Positions 7,605 to 14,640 of a DNA stretch of 18,753 nt are shown here, one piece after another. Below the pieces are notes generated by a model that had not been told where the DNA came from, did not search any database, and saw only the letters and a program-made list of their open reading frames with translations. Both the position numbers and the translations under genes were made by a program. Within the stretch, counting starts at the first letter, position 1; the number at the start of each line of letters is the position of its first letter. Source of the stretch: Candidatus Bipolaricaulota bacterium (GTDB taxonomy: Bacteria; Bipolaricaulota; Bipolaricaulia; UBA7950; UBA9294); assembly GCA_003979035.1 (NCBI GenBank), contig RXOA01000033.1, forward strand, positions 1 to 18,753, read 5' to 3'.

Positions 7605-9545
7605 TCATGTCAGCGAGGTCGACCGGGACTCATTCAGTCGTCGTATCCGCTCGATTACGTCCTCCACCGGCTGTGCGCCGAGGTCCTCGCCGGTGCGGAG
7701 CCGAACGGAGACCGTGTCGCTCTCCTGCTCGCGATCACCGATGACCATCATGTACGGAATCTTCCGCAGCTGCGCATTGCGGATTTTCCCGTTCATTCGC
7801 TCCGAAGAAGCATCCAATTCCACGCGAACCCCGCACGATCGCATCCGTGCTTCGACATCCTTGGCAAAGGGCAGGTGGCGGTCGGAGATCGGAATCAACA
7901 CAGTCTGAACCGGGGCAAGCCACACTGGAAACGCTCCTCCGTAGTGCTCGACAAGCAGGGCATAGAACCTCTCCAGGCTGCCGAGAAGAGCGCGGTGGAC
8001 CATGTACGGACGATGGTCGAGCCCGTCTTCGCCGACGTAGGTCATCTCAAACCGGCCGGGGATGTTGAAGTCAAACTGAATCGTCGTGCACTGCCATGTT
8101 CGATGGAGTGCGTCCCGGATCTTGATGTCGATCTTCGGGCCGTAGAAGACCGCCTCTCCTTCCATTCGCTCATACGGAAGATCCCGCGCGGTGATCGCTT
8201 TGATCAGAGACCCTTCCGCCGCTTCCCACATGGCGTCTTCCCCGGCGTATTTCTCCGGCCGCGACGGATCGCGGACGGATAGTTCGATCTTGAACTCCTC
8301 AAACCCGAACCCGCGGAGAAGACTGAGGCTGAAATCGAGCACCCGGAGGATCTCATCATCGATCTGCTCGGGCGTACAGATGATGTGGGCATCGTCCTGG
8401 GTGAACCCGCGGACACGCAGCAATCCATGAAGGGTCCCGCTCCGTTCGTAACGATACACCGTCCCCAATTCGGCCCAACGCAGAGGAAGCTCGCGATAGG
8501 AACGCGTTTGCGACTTGTAGATCATCACGTGGAACGGACAATTCATCGGCTTGAGGTAGTACTCTTGCCCGTCAATGTCCATCGGAGCGTACATCCCGTC
8601 CTTGTAGAAATCGAGATGCCCGGATGTCTCCCACAAACGGGCGCGTCCGATGTGCGGCGTAAACACAATTTCATAGCCGCCCTCGAAATGCCTCTTGCGC
8701 CAGTAATCTTCAATGAGCACCCGCATGCGTCCGCCATGCGGATGCCAGTACGCAAGCCCGGCCCCCGCCTCCTCATGAAAGCTGACGAGATCGAGATCCC
8801 GAATCAGGCGGCGATGATCCCGCGCTTTGATCGCCTCGATTCGCTCCAAGTACTCATCGAGCTCGCTTGCTTTCCACCACGCCGTTCCGTAAATCCGTTG
8901 AAGCATCGGGCGATGTTCGTCGCCCCGCCAGTACGCGCCGGCGACCGACGTCAACCGGATCGCGTCGGCGGAAACCTGACCGGTGGACTGCAAGTGGGGA
9001 CCGCGGCACAGGTCGGAAAATTCGCCCTGCTGGAAGGATGTCGCCGTGTCGCCGGGAAGCTCGTCGAGAAGCTCAAGCTTGTAGGGCTCGTCTTGCAGTT
9101 CAAGCCGTTTCCCCGCTTCCTGTTTGGAAAGAAGGATCCGTTCAATCGGCAGGTCGGCGGCAACGATCGCCTTCATCTCCTCGACAATCACCGCCAGATC
9201 ATCCTCCGAGAATGGCTGCTCCCGGTCAAAATCGTAGTAGAATCCGTCCTCAACCGCCGGGCCGATTCCCAGTTTCGTTTCCGGAAAGCGTCTCTTCACC
9301 GCCTGGGCCAGGATGTGCGATGTCGTGTGGCGGAGGACCTCAAGGCCTTCTCCCGATCCTGCGGTGAGGATCGTGAGCTGACAGTCCCCGGTGAGCTTCT
9401 CGCGCAGATCGCGGAGGTCGCCATCGACAACGCCGGCCACTGCCGCCTGAGCAAGGCGGGGACCGATCACACGGGCCGCATCGAGGATCGTGGCGTCACG
9501 TTCAACCTTGATCACCGATCCGTTGGGCAAAGAGACGTGGATCAT
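7605..9545 (-). CDS. thrS: Threonyl-tRNA synthetase
   Basis: This enzyme charges tRNA-Thr with threonine. The 646-residue protein has the complete architecture. An N-terminal TGS domain spans about 1-60, and an editing domain has HTTSH (73-77) and C180-RGP-H184. The class II catalytic core has motif 2 (MNCPFHVMIY near 334-343, then WAELGTVYRYERSG) and the zinc ligands Cys336, His387 and the His of RPYMVHRA. A C-terminal anticodon-binding domain begins around VWLAPVQT. The start at 9545 is fixed by AAGGAGG (9556-9550) four bases upstream; longer readings would run into the hslU gene's end. The 79-bp gap after hslU contains an 8-bp inverted repeat that abuts the ribosome binding site, so leader-mediated control is possible. 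Confidence 0.97.
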   Translation of the reverse strand: MIHVSLPNGSVIKVERDATILDAARVIGPRLAQAAVAGVVDGDLRDLREKLTGDCQLTILTAGSGEGLEVLRHTTSHILAQAVKRRFPETKLGIGPAVEDGFYYDFDREQPFSEDDLAVIVEEMKAIVAADLPIERILLSKQEAGKRLELQDEPYKLELLDELPGDTATSFQQGEFSDLCRGPHLQSTGQVSADAIRLTSVAGAYWRGDEHRPMLQRIYGTAWWKASELDEYLERIEAIKARDHRRLIRDLDLVSFHEEAGAGLAYWHPHGGRMRVLIEDYWRKRHFEGGYEIVFTPHIGRARLWETSGHLDFYKDGMYAPMDIDGQEYYLKPMNCPFHVMIYKSQTRSYRELPLRWAELGTVYRYERSGTLHGLLRVRGFTQDDAHIICTPEQIDDEILRVLDFSLSLLRGFGFEEFKIELSVRDPSRPEKYAGEDAMWEAAEGSLIKAITARDLPYERMEGEAVFYGPKIDIKIRDALHRTWQCTTIQFDFNIPGRFEMTYVGEDGLDHRPYMVHRALLGSLERFYALLVEHYGGAFPVWLAPVQTVLIPISDRHLPFAKDVEARMRSCGVRVELDASSERMNGKIRNAQLRKIPYMMVIGDREQESDTVSVRLRTGEDLGAQPVEDVIERIRRLNESRSTSLT

Positions 9546-9557
9546 CGTTCCTCCTTC

Positions 9558-9624
9558 ATTCCATCCGGGGGCAATCTTACCCGCGACGCTCACAACATGG
9601 CAACGGCCGGACCCAAGATGGAAT
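9558..9624 (-). promoter_or_regulatory. Inverted repeat in the thrS leader, abutting the ribosome binding site
   Basis: On the minus strand ATTCCATC (9624-9617) is perfectly repeated in reverse complement as GATGGAAT (9565-9558). A further GGG/CCC pairing lies inside across a small internal loop. The downstream arm ends one base before GAAGGAGG, the thrS ribosome binding site. The enclosed region of about 50 bases could fold further. Control of thrS translation is inferred by analogy with the E. coli thrS operator; no sequence homology is claimed. Confidence 0.35.
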
Positions 9625-11025
9625 CTAGAGAATGTAGCGAGAGAGATCGGGATTCTCGACGATATCTTCAAGCCGTTCGATCACGTAGGATCGGTCGATG
9701 GTGATGCGCTGTCCCTTGTGCAGCTCGGCATCGAACGAAAGATCCTCCATCAGGCGCTCCATGACCGTCATCAATCGGCGCGCCCCGATGTTTTCCGTGG
9801 TCTGGTTGAGATCGTAGGCACTGCGGGCGATCTCGTCGATCGCATCGTCCGTAAACACAAGACTCACGCCCTCGACTCCGAGAAGAACCTCATATTGCTT
9901 GATCAGCGCATCTTTCGGCTCCCGAAGAATCCTGACGAATTCCTCGGAGGTCAGGTTCTCCAATTCCACGCGGATCGGCAATCGCCCCTGCAATTCGGGA
10001 ATCAGATCCGATGGCTTCGACATGTTGAACGCTCCGGCGGCGATATACAGGATGTTCTCGGTGGAAACGGCCCCGTAGCGAGTGCGCACGGTGGTTCCTT
10101 CCAACAACGGAAGAAGGTCGCGCTGGACGCCCTGGCGAGAGACGCCCGGTCCCCCCGTTTCCTCACGTCCGCCGGCGGCGACTTTGTCAATCTCGTCCAG
10201 GAAGACAATCCCCATGTCCTCAGCAAGTTGAAGTCCGCGTGCGCGGACATCTTCCATATTGATCAACCGGTCAAGTGTCTGCTCAAACAGAATCGGTCGC
10301 GCATCCGAGACCTTGACGCGGCGTTTCTTGCGGGAGGGAGGAAGCAAACCGGACAGCATGTCGCCCATGTCGACGCCGATTTGATCGACCCCGTCTTGCG
10401 AGAACAGTTCCAGCTGCGGCATGACCTGCTCTTCAACCGTGACCTCAACGTAGCGTTCTTCGAGGTCGCCCGCTTCCAGTTTGCGCAGGAGCTTCTCTCT
10501 GGTCCGGGCATGGCTCTCCTGATGGTCGTCGGTTTCCGATGCCTCGGGTACGGGAAGAAGTGCGTCGAGAAGTTCCTCCGTGACGAGCCGTTCTGCTTCG
10601 TCTTCCACGTCGATGATCTCTTCCTCACGCACCATATCGATGGCAATGTCGACAAGGTCGCGGATCATCGATTCCACATCCCGCCCGACATAACCGACTT
10701 CGGTGAACTTCGTCGCTTCGACCTTGATGAACGGGCATGTCGTCAATCGGGCCAGGCGCCTCGAGATCTCCGTTTTTCCGACGCCGGTCGCCCCGATCAT
10801 CAGGATATTCTTCGGCTTGATCTCGTCCCGAATCTCTCCCTCGACGCACGCGCGGCGCATTCGATTCCGCAACGCAACAGCCACCGCACGTTTCGCCGCC
10901 TGCTGCCCGATAACGTACTTGTCCAGTTCGGCGACAATTTGAGTCGGGGTCAGACCGTAAATCCCATTCGGAACCTCGACGATCTCGCCGTCTCCGGGAG
11001 CTGCACCCGCCATCATGGTTACCAT
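9625..11025 (-). CDS. hslU: HslU, ATPase subunit of the HslVU protease
   Basis: HslU is the AAA+ unfoldase that feeds proteins into the HslV peptidase. The 466-residue sequence has Walker A GATGVGKT (78-85), the pore-loop GYVG (111-114), an inserted I-domain between about 115 and 240, Walker B IVFLDEID (273-280), sensor-2 GARR (414-417) and the family-typical C-terminal LSRYIL tail that docks into HslV. The ATG at 11025 overlaps the last bases of hslV (ATGGTAA), with GAGAGGA 5 bases upstream, so translation is probably coupled. In-frame ATGs at 11016 and 11013 are alternatives. thrS follows after 79 bases on the same strand. Confidence 0.97.
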   Translation of the reverse strand: MVTMMAGAAPGDGEIVEVPNGIYGLTPTQIVAELDKYVIGQQAAKRAVAVALRNRMRRACVEGEIRDEIKPKNILMIGATGVGKTEISRRLARLTTCPFIKVEATKFTEVGYVGRDVESMIRDLVDIAIDMVREEEIIDVEDEAERLVTEELLDALLPVPEASETDDHQESHARTREKLLRKLEAGDLEERYVEVTVEEQVMPQLELFSQDGVDQIGVDMGDMLSGLLPPSRKKRRVKVSDARPILFEQTLDRLINMEDVRARGLQLAEDMGIVFLDEIDKVAAGGREETGGPGVSRQGVQRDLLPLLEGTTVRTRYGAVSTENILYIAAGAFNMSKPSDLIPELQGRLPIRVELENLTSEEFVRILREPKDALIKQYEVLLGVEGVSLVFTDDAIDEIARSAYDLNQTTENIGARRLMTVMERLMEDLSFDAELHKGQRITIDRSYVIERLEDIVENPDLSRYIL

Positions 11026-11576
11026 GTGATCCTCTCAAGCACGATCTCCTGATTGGTATAGATATCAATCGATCCTGCAATCTCCAGGCTCTTACGGGCA
11101 ATCGTTTCCAGCGGCAGATCCGTCTCCGCGAGCAAGGCGCGCCCCGCAGCCAGCGCATAGGCGCCTCCGGAACCAATGCCGACAATCCCCTCATCGGGTT
11201 CAAGAACGTCGCCGGAACCTGAAATCATGAGCAGCGCTTCCTCGCTCACCGCAACGACGATTGCCTCCAACTGCCGAAGGATGCGATCGGTGCGCCATTC
11301 CTTGGTCATGTCCACCGCTGCGCGGCGCAGTTGTCCGTTGTGTTTCTTCAGCTTCCCTTCCAGGCGATCCAGCAACGCCAGGCAATCGGCCGTTGCGCCG
11401 GCAAAGCCGACCAGAACGTGATCGTCATACAGCCGATAGACCTTTCGAGTGTTCCGCTTGATGACCATCGTGTCCATCGTCGCCTGACCATCGCACGCCA
11501 TCACGGCGCAGCGCTGCTCGGGTGAAATCAGGGCGAGAATCGTTGTGCTCTTAATCATGGTTTGATCGGAACGCAT
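11019..11576 (-). CDS. hslV: HslV, peptidase subunit of the HslVU protease
   Basis: HslV is a proteasome-beta-like N-terminal-threonine peptidase forming a double hexamer. The sequence shows STTILALI around the catalytic threonine, DGQATM after it, the RNTRKVYRL and LVGFAGATAD segments, KEWRTDR, SGSGDVLEPDEGIVGIGSGGAYALAAGRALL and a C-terminal DIYTNQEIVLE. The start chosen, ATG 11576, lies one base after the dciA stop with GGGA 5 bases upstream and gives 185 residues; Thr11 would be exposed by processing. ATG 11558 is an alternative giving a 4-residue propeptide (MIKS) but has no ribosome binding site. The usual Gly before TT is Ser here, and GDGQ reads CDGQ. It overlaps hslU by 7 bases. Confidence 0.93.
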   Translation of the reverse strand: MRSDQTMIKSTTILALISPEQRCAVMACDGQATMDTMVIKRNTRKVYRLYDDHVLVGFAGATADCLALLDRLEGKLKKHNGQLRRAAVDMTKEWRTDRILRQLEAIVVAVSEEALLMISGSGDVLEPDEGIVGIGSGGAYALAAGRALLAETDLPLETIARKSLEIAGSIDIYTNQEIVLERITW

Positions 11577-11577
11577 T

Positions 11578-12126
11578 CTATTCCCGATCTTGGTGTTCCT
11601 CAAATCCATCGTAACGACAGCCCGGGCAGATTCGTCCTGCTCCCCAGAACACGATCCCGCAACGCGCGCAACGCGTCGCTCCCGATTCCAGGCGTGTCGC
11701 ATCGCGGTTGATGCCACCGCGGCGAATTCTGGCGAATGCTTCGCGCAATTGCGGATCGGCGATGCCGGCCATCGCCGCAAGGTCCTCGGCCTGAGGCACC
11801 GGGTCCGCCGATGGGAGGTGGGTGGGAAGATCCGATTCACCAACGGGAGTCGGCTGTTTCCCGGGGACGAACCGCAGTCGCTCGACAAGAGGACGTCCGT
11901 ACAGGTCATTGAGCCGTTCGACAAGCTGCGATTCAAGTAGGCGCAACTCCGAGGACACCGAGGACGAGGCAACGGAGATGACAAGCGTCCCCTCGGCAAA
12001 GTGGATCGCTTGCGACCATCGGGAGAGGTTCCGTCCGACGAGTTGCTCCCAATAAAGAAGGATCTCTTGCTCGCCAAGGGCTTGCGCCAGGTTGTAACGG
12101 GAAAAGATCTTCTTCATCTCTTTCAT
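11578..12126 (-). CDS. dciA: DciA/DUF721 family protein with C-terminal zinc ribbon
   Basis: DciA is the replicative-helicase loading factor found in most bacteria that lack DnaC/DnaI-type loaders. The N-terminal half (about 1-85) shows the DUF721 pattern: a short amphipathic helix, then WEQLVGRNLSRWSQAIHFAEG, LVISVASSSVSSEL and LLESQLVERLNDLYG, with Trp26 in the conserved position. A proline-rich linker (about 88-112) leads to a helical stretch and a zinc-ribbon-like end, with C153-A-R-C156 and C167-P-G-C170 separated by 10 residues. The gene lies 284 bp after dnaA across the putative origin, and one base before hslV. ATG 12126 is weakly supported; ATG 12117 is an alternative. The DciA assignment is from sequence pattern plus position. 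Confidence 0.8.
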   Translation of the reverse strand: MKEMKKIFSRYNLAQALGEQEILLYWEQLVGRNLSRWSQAIHFAEGTLVISVASSSVSSELRLLESQLVERLNDLYGRPLVERLRFVPGKQPTPVGESDLPTHLPSADPVPQAEDLAAMAGIADPQLREAFARIRRGGINRDATRLESGATRCARCGIVFWGAGRICPGCRYDGFEEHQDRE

Positions 12127-12410
12127 AATCTCAAGAATAGCAGTAGTTGTAGGTAAATCTCGAATCGGGGGATAACTGCCCGTAACCGCGAAGAAATCGC
12201 TGTTTCCAGAGGGCTACATCTTGTGGACATCCGTGGGAATTCACGGCCTCTTCTGGGGAAACCGTTGAGGAAAACCAAGCTCGTCGGCTTGGGAAGAGGG
12301 TTTTCCACAGATTCGTCGGATTCTCCCATTGATATGCCATGGATATGCACATGCTTTTCCACAGGCTCGATGCATTTCTCGCTTCGCCCAATTTGCGTTC
12401 AGCAGGCAAT
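12127..12410. other. Putative chromosomal replication origin (oriC)
   Basis: This gap between dnaA and dciA has no gene and carries clustered DnaA-box-like sequences (consensus TTATCCACA): TTTTCCACA at 12301-12309 and 12355-12363 (8 of 9 each, plus strand), ATATGCACA at 12343-12351 (8 of 9 against TTATNCACA) and ATGTCCACA on the minus strand at 12230-12222 (7 of 9). A poorer TTATCCCCC lies on the minus strand near 12174-12166. The dciA-proximal edge (12121-12160) is about 70% AT, against roughly 40% in the window, and is the likely unwinding site. GATATGC occurs twice 11 bases apart (12331, 12342). Bacterial origins commonly flank dnaA, which supports the call; no replication data are available. 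Confidence 0.65.
12138..12152 (+). promoter_or_regulatory. TAG-rich trinucleotide run, DnaA-trio-like
   Basis: The run reads TAG-CAG-TAG-TTG-TAG. It is followed by a GC-richer spacer (12161-12170) and a degenerate DnaA box on the opposite strand (near 12166-12174). This order (repeated TAG-type triplets, GC-rich spacer, DnaA box) is that of the DnaA-trio/basal unwinding element described in Bacillus subtilis. Three of the five triplets are exact TAG. It lies at the edge of the AT-rich segment, just upstream of dciA. Confidence 0.35.
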
Positions 12411-13769
12411 TCAGCGAGGAACAGAGTAGCGAGACGCCAAGCAATCGCGCATTTCTTGAATCTCAGAATGGAGAAGTGGTGTTTCTTCCAGGAGCTGCTT
12501 GATCCGAACATAGGAGTGCATTGCCGTGGTGTGATCCCGATTTCCGAAAGCTTTGCCGATTGCCGGGAACGACTGTCGGGTAAGCTCGCGCGATAGGTAC
12601 ACGGCAATGTGACGTGCTTGCGCGATCTCTCGTTGCCGACTTGCTCCTTCAAGGTCTTCCCGCTTGAGATGATAGCGAGAGGCGACCTCGTCCTTGATGT
12701 GCTCAATCGATAGGCGCTCGCGCCGGCCTTCCTTAGGAAGGGTTGACTCAACACTGCGAGGCGTCAGTTCGACCCCTTGGAGCTCCGCGTAGGCAATTGC
12801 TCGAATCAACGCGCCTTCCAGAGCACGGATATTCGACGAAATGCGGCTTGCGATCAGTTCGAGGATTGAGTCGTCCACGTCCACCCCTCGATACGAAGCC
12901 TTGGAATGAAGGATTGCGATTCGAGTCTCAAGATCCGGAGCCTGAATGTCGGCGACAAGGCCCCAGCGGAACCGCGATACGAGCCGCTCCTGAAGCCCGG
13001 AGAGATCTTCGGGAGCGCGATCGCTCGAAAGGACGATCTGCTTTTCGGCGCCGTAGAGCTCGTTGAACGTGTGAAACAGCTCTTCTTGTGTCGCTTCCTT
13101 GCTTTGGAAGAACTGAACGTCGTCGATCAACAATACATCGATCCGTCGATATCTCTCGCGGAACGAAGAAGTCGAATTGGTGCGAATGCTGTGAATCAAC
13201 TCGTTGGCGAACCGTTCCGAAGTGGTGTACACGACGGACTTGCCCTCGGCGCGCGCGAAGCTGCCGATTGCCTGGAGGAGATGAGTCTTTCCAAGGCCGA
13301 CATTTCCGTAGATGAACAAGGGGTTGTACGCCTTCCCCGGTTGCTCCGAAACCTTGCGGGCGGCGGCGAGAGCGAATTTGTTGCATTCGCCGCGGATGAA
13401 CAGATCGAACGTGTAGTCTGGATTAAACGCTGTCCACTCCGCGGACGCCGAGGAGGGCGAACGGTGAGTCTCATCGGACGCATCGAGGGTGGGAATCGGC
13501 TCGGGGGCCACGGCCGTTGCGGCCTGCGTGTGAACACGCAACGACATCGGCGCGCAGCATAGATCCGAAAGGATCTGCTCGATCGTGGCCCGATAGCGAC
13601 GCTCGATGCCTCCCTTGGTGAAGGTGTCAGGCACGGCGATGACAAGTTCGTGATCAAGGAGTTCGATAACATCCGCCGAGGCAAACCACGTCTCGACACT
13701 CGCTTCAGGCAATTGCGAGCGCAAGCGATCGAGCGCCTGCTGCCAGAGCATGGATGGATTGTTCGCCAT
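12411..13769 (-). CDS. dnaA: Chromosomal replication initiator DnaA
   Basis: DnaA binds DnaA boxes at oriC, opens the duplex and recruits the helicase. The 452-residue protein shows all four domains. Domain I (about 1-80) includes LWQQALDRLRSQLPEASVETWF, and a variable linker covers about 81-112. The AAA+ core has Walker A GNVGLGKTH (155-163), Walker B VLLIDDVQF (212-220) and the ERLVSRFRWG arginine-finger region. The C-terminal DNA-binding domain has the signature GNRDHTTAMHSYVRI (409-423). The start at 13769 is supported by GAGGAAG a few bases upstream; a reading from 13820 adds unlikely residues. The tRNA cluster lies directly upstream and the putative origin downstream. dnaN and rpmH are not adjacent. 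Confidence 0.97.
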   Translation of the reverse strand: MANNPSMLWQQALDRLRSQLPEASVETWFASADVIELLDHELVIAVPDTFTKGGIERRYRATIEQILSDLCCAPMSLRVHTQAATAVAPEPIPTLDASDETHRSPSSASAEWTAFNPDYTFDLFIRGECNKFALAAARKVSEQPGKAYNPLFIYGNVGLGKTHLLQAIGSFARAEGKSVVYTTSERFANELIHSIRTNSTSSFRERYRRIDVLLIDDVQFFQSKEATQEELFHTFNELYGAEKQIVLSSDRAPEDLSGLQERLVSRFRWGLVADIQAPDLETRIAILHSKASYRGVDVDDSILELIASRISSNIRALEGALIRAIAYAELQGVELTPRSVESTLPKEGRRERLSIEHIKDEVASRYHLKREDLEGASRQREIAQARHIAVYLSRELTRQSFPAIGKAFGNRDHTTAMHSYVRIKQLLEETPLLHSEIQEMRDCLASRYSVPR

Positions 13770-13804
13770 CGACTTCCTCTTCCAATGGAGTTCCCGGAAA
13801 CCAG

Positions 13805-13834
13805 AGGATAGGCAATTCATCCCGAGGATTGCAA
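13805..13834 (-). promoter_or_regulatory. Possible dnaA promoter
   Basis: On the minus strand TTGCAA (13834-13829), an 18-base spacer and TATCCT (13810-13805) could serve as -35 and -10, starting transcription near 13798, about 30 nt before the dnaA ATG. Read-through from the tRNA genes is the alternative; a TTTTT run follows tRNA-Phe at 13838-13833 (minus strand). Confidence 0.35.
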
Positions 13835-13839
13835 AAAGA

Positions 13840-13915
13840 TGGTGCCGAGGCCCAGATTCGAACTGGGGACACCGGCCTTTTCAGGGCCGTGCTCTACCAA
13901 CTGAGCTACCTCGGC
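13840..13915 (-). tRNA. tRNA-Phe (GAA)
   Basis: This is a 76-nt cloverleaf. The acceptor GCCGAGG pairs with CCTCGGC, the D-arm is GCTC...GAGC, the anticodon loop is CTGAAAA giving anticodon GAA, and the T-arm contains TTCGAAT. The discriminator is A and the CCA end is encoded. It is the last gene of the cluster, 70 bp upstream of dnaA. Confidence 0.97.
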
Positions 13916-13921
13916 ACAACC

Positions 13922-14000
13922 TGGCGGGGACGACCGGATTTGAACCGGCGATCTCTGGAGTGACAATCCAGCGTCCTAGACCAAACTAGACCACGTCCCC
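13922..14000 (-). tRNA. tRNA-Asp (GTC)
   Basis: This is a 79-nt cloverleaf. The acceptor GGGGACG pairs with CGTCCCC, the anticodon loop TTGTCAC gives GTC, the T-loop is TTCAAAT, the discriminator is G, and CCA is encoded. It has a rather large D-loop (GTCT-11 nt-GGAC) and lies 6 bases upstream of tRNA-Phe. Confidence 0.95.
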
Positions 14001-14017
14001 GAATGACATCGCATCAC

Positions 14018-14090
14018 TGGGCGAAACAGGACTCGAACCTGTGACCTTCCGGATGTAAGCCGGATGCTCTCCCAGCTGAGCTATTCGCCC
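14018..14090 (-). tRNA. tRNA-Val (TAC)
   Basis: This is a 73-nt cloverleaf. The acceptor GGGCGAA pairs with TTCGCCC, the anticodon stem TCCGG/CCGGA encloses CTTACAT (anticodon TAC), and the T-loop is TTCGAGT. The discriminator A is followed by GTG, so CCA is not encoded and must be added by CCA transferase. Confidence 0.96.
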
Positions 14091-14133
14091 GACATTCTAC
14101 TGAGTGGCCGAACCTGCCGCAACGTCGTTTTTC

Positions 14134-14209
14134 TGGCGTCCCCAAGGGGATTTGAACCCCTGCCGCCGGGATGAAAACCCGGTATCCTAGGCCGCTAGAT
14201 GATGGGGAC
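14134..14209 (-). tRNA. tRNA-Glu (TTC)
   Basis: This is a 76-nt cloverleaf. The acceptor GTCCCCA pairs with TGGGGAC, the anticodon stem CCGGG/CCCGG encloses TTTTCAT (anticodon TTC), and the T-loop is TTCAAAT. The discriminator is G and CCA is encoded. Confidence 0.96.
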
Positions 14210-14264
14210 ATGTCTGTCGTACAAGCCAAAGTATAGAAGCGACAGCTTCGTCTCTCAAATAGAC

Positions 14265-14336
14265 TGGGTCGTGCTGGATTCGAACCAGCGACTCCCTGAT
14301 TAAAAGTCAGGTGCTCTGCCTCTGAGCTAACGACCC
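14265..14336 (-). tRNA. tRNA-Lys (TTT)
   Basis: This is a 72-nt cloverleaf. The acceptor GGGTCGT pairs with ACGACCC, the anticodon stem CCTGA/TCAGG encloses CTTTTAA (anticodon TTT), and the T-loop is TTCGAAT. The discriminator is A and no CCA is encoded. It shares its acceptor stem and most of its D-arm with the neighbouring tRNA-Lys(CTT), suggesting an old tandem duplication. Confidence 0.97.
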
Positions 14337-14344
14337 TTCAACTG

Positions 14345-14416
14345 TGGGTCGTGCAGGACTCGAACCTGCAACCAACGGATTAAGAGTCCGCTGCTCTACC
14401 ATTGAGCTAACGACCC
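14345..14416 (-). tRNA. tRNA-Lys (CTT)
   Basis: This is a 72-nt cloverleaf. The acceptor GGGTCGT pairs with ACGACCC, the anticodon stem GCGGA/TCCGT encloses CTCTTAA (anticodon CTT), and the T-loop is TTCGAGT. The discriminator is A and no CCA is encoded. It is the first gene of the cluster, 8 bases before tRNA-Lys(TTT) and only 10 bases after the promoter's -10 element. Confidence 0.97.
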
Positions 14417-14426
14417 GACAGTCCGA

Positions 14427-14455
14427 ATGGTAGGCGAGCCCCCACGACCTGTCAA
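14427..14455 (-). promoter_or_regulatory. Promoter of the six-tRNA operon
   Basis: On the minus strand TTGACA (14455-14450) is separated by exactly 17 bases from TACCAT (14432-14427). Transcription would start near 14420, leaving a leader of only a few bases before tRNA-Lys(CTT). A GC-rich stretch around the expected start is compatible with growth-rate (stringent) control. Confidence 0.75.
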
Positions 14456-14640
14456 GGGATCCCGATCAAGTCTGAACTGCACGGCAACGAAGCGGTTGCT
14501 CCCGTGTCTCGATCGATCAGCGGAACCGTCTGTTCCGGGGAGGACGCGTGACCGGACATGTCACGGAAGACTGGCTAGGCTTGATACGAATGAAGGAGAG
14601 GAAGCGAAAAGCACGTTGACCGTGATGGGGGGATGCGTTG

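Noticed and set aside
8385..9704. A 439-codon open frame on the plus strand opposite thrS
   Set aside because: thrS on the minus strand has all catalytic and editing motifs; this frame has none and is an antisense artefact.
9490..11052. A 520-codon open frame on the plus strand opposite hslU
   Set aside because: It is the antisense shadow of hslU, whose motifs are complete. The plus-strand protein has no recognisable domain and no ribosome binding site. High GC and third-position bias explain such frames.
11577..12077. Upstream extension of the hslV frame to 352 codons
   Set aside because: The extension lies within dciA in another frame, and HslV needs an N-terminal Thr near its start. A tightly coupled start just after the dciA stop fits better.
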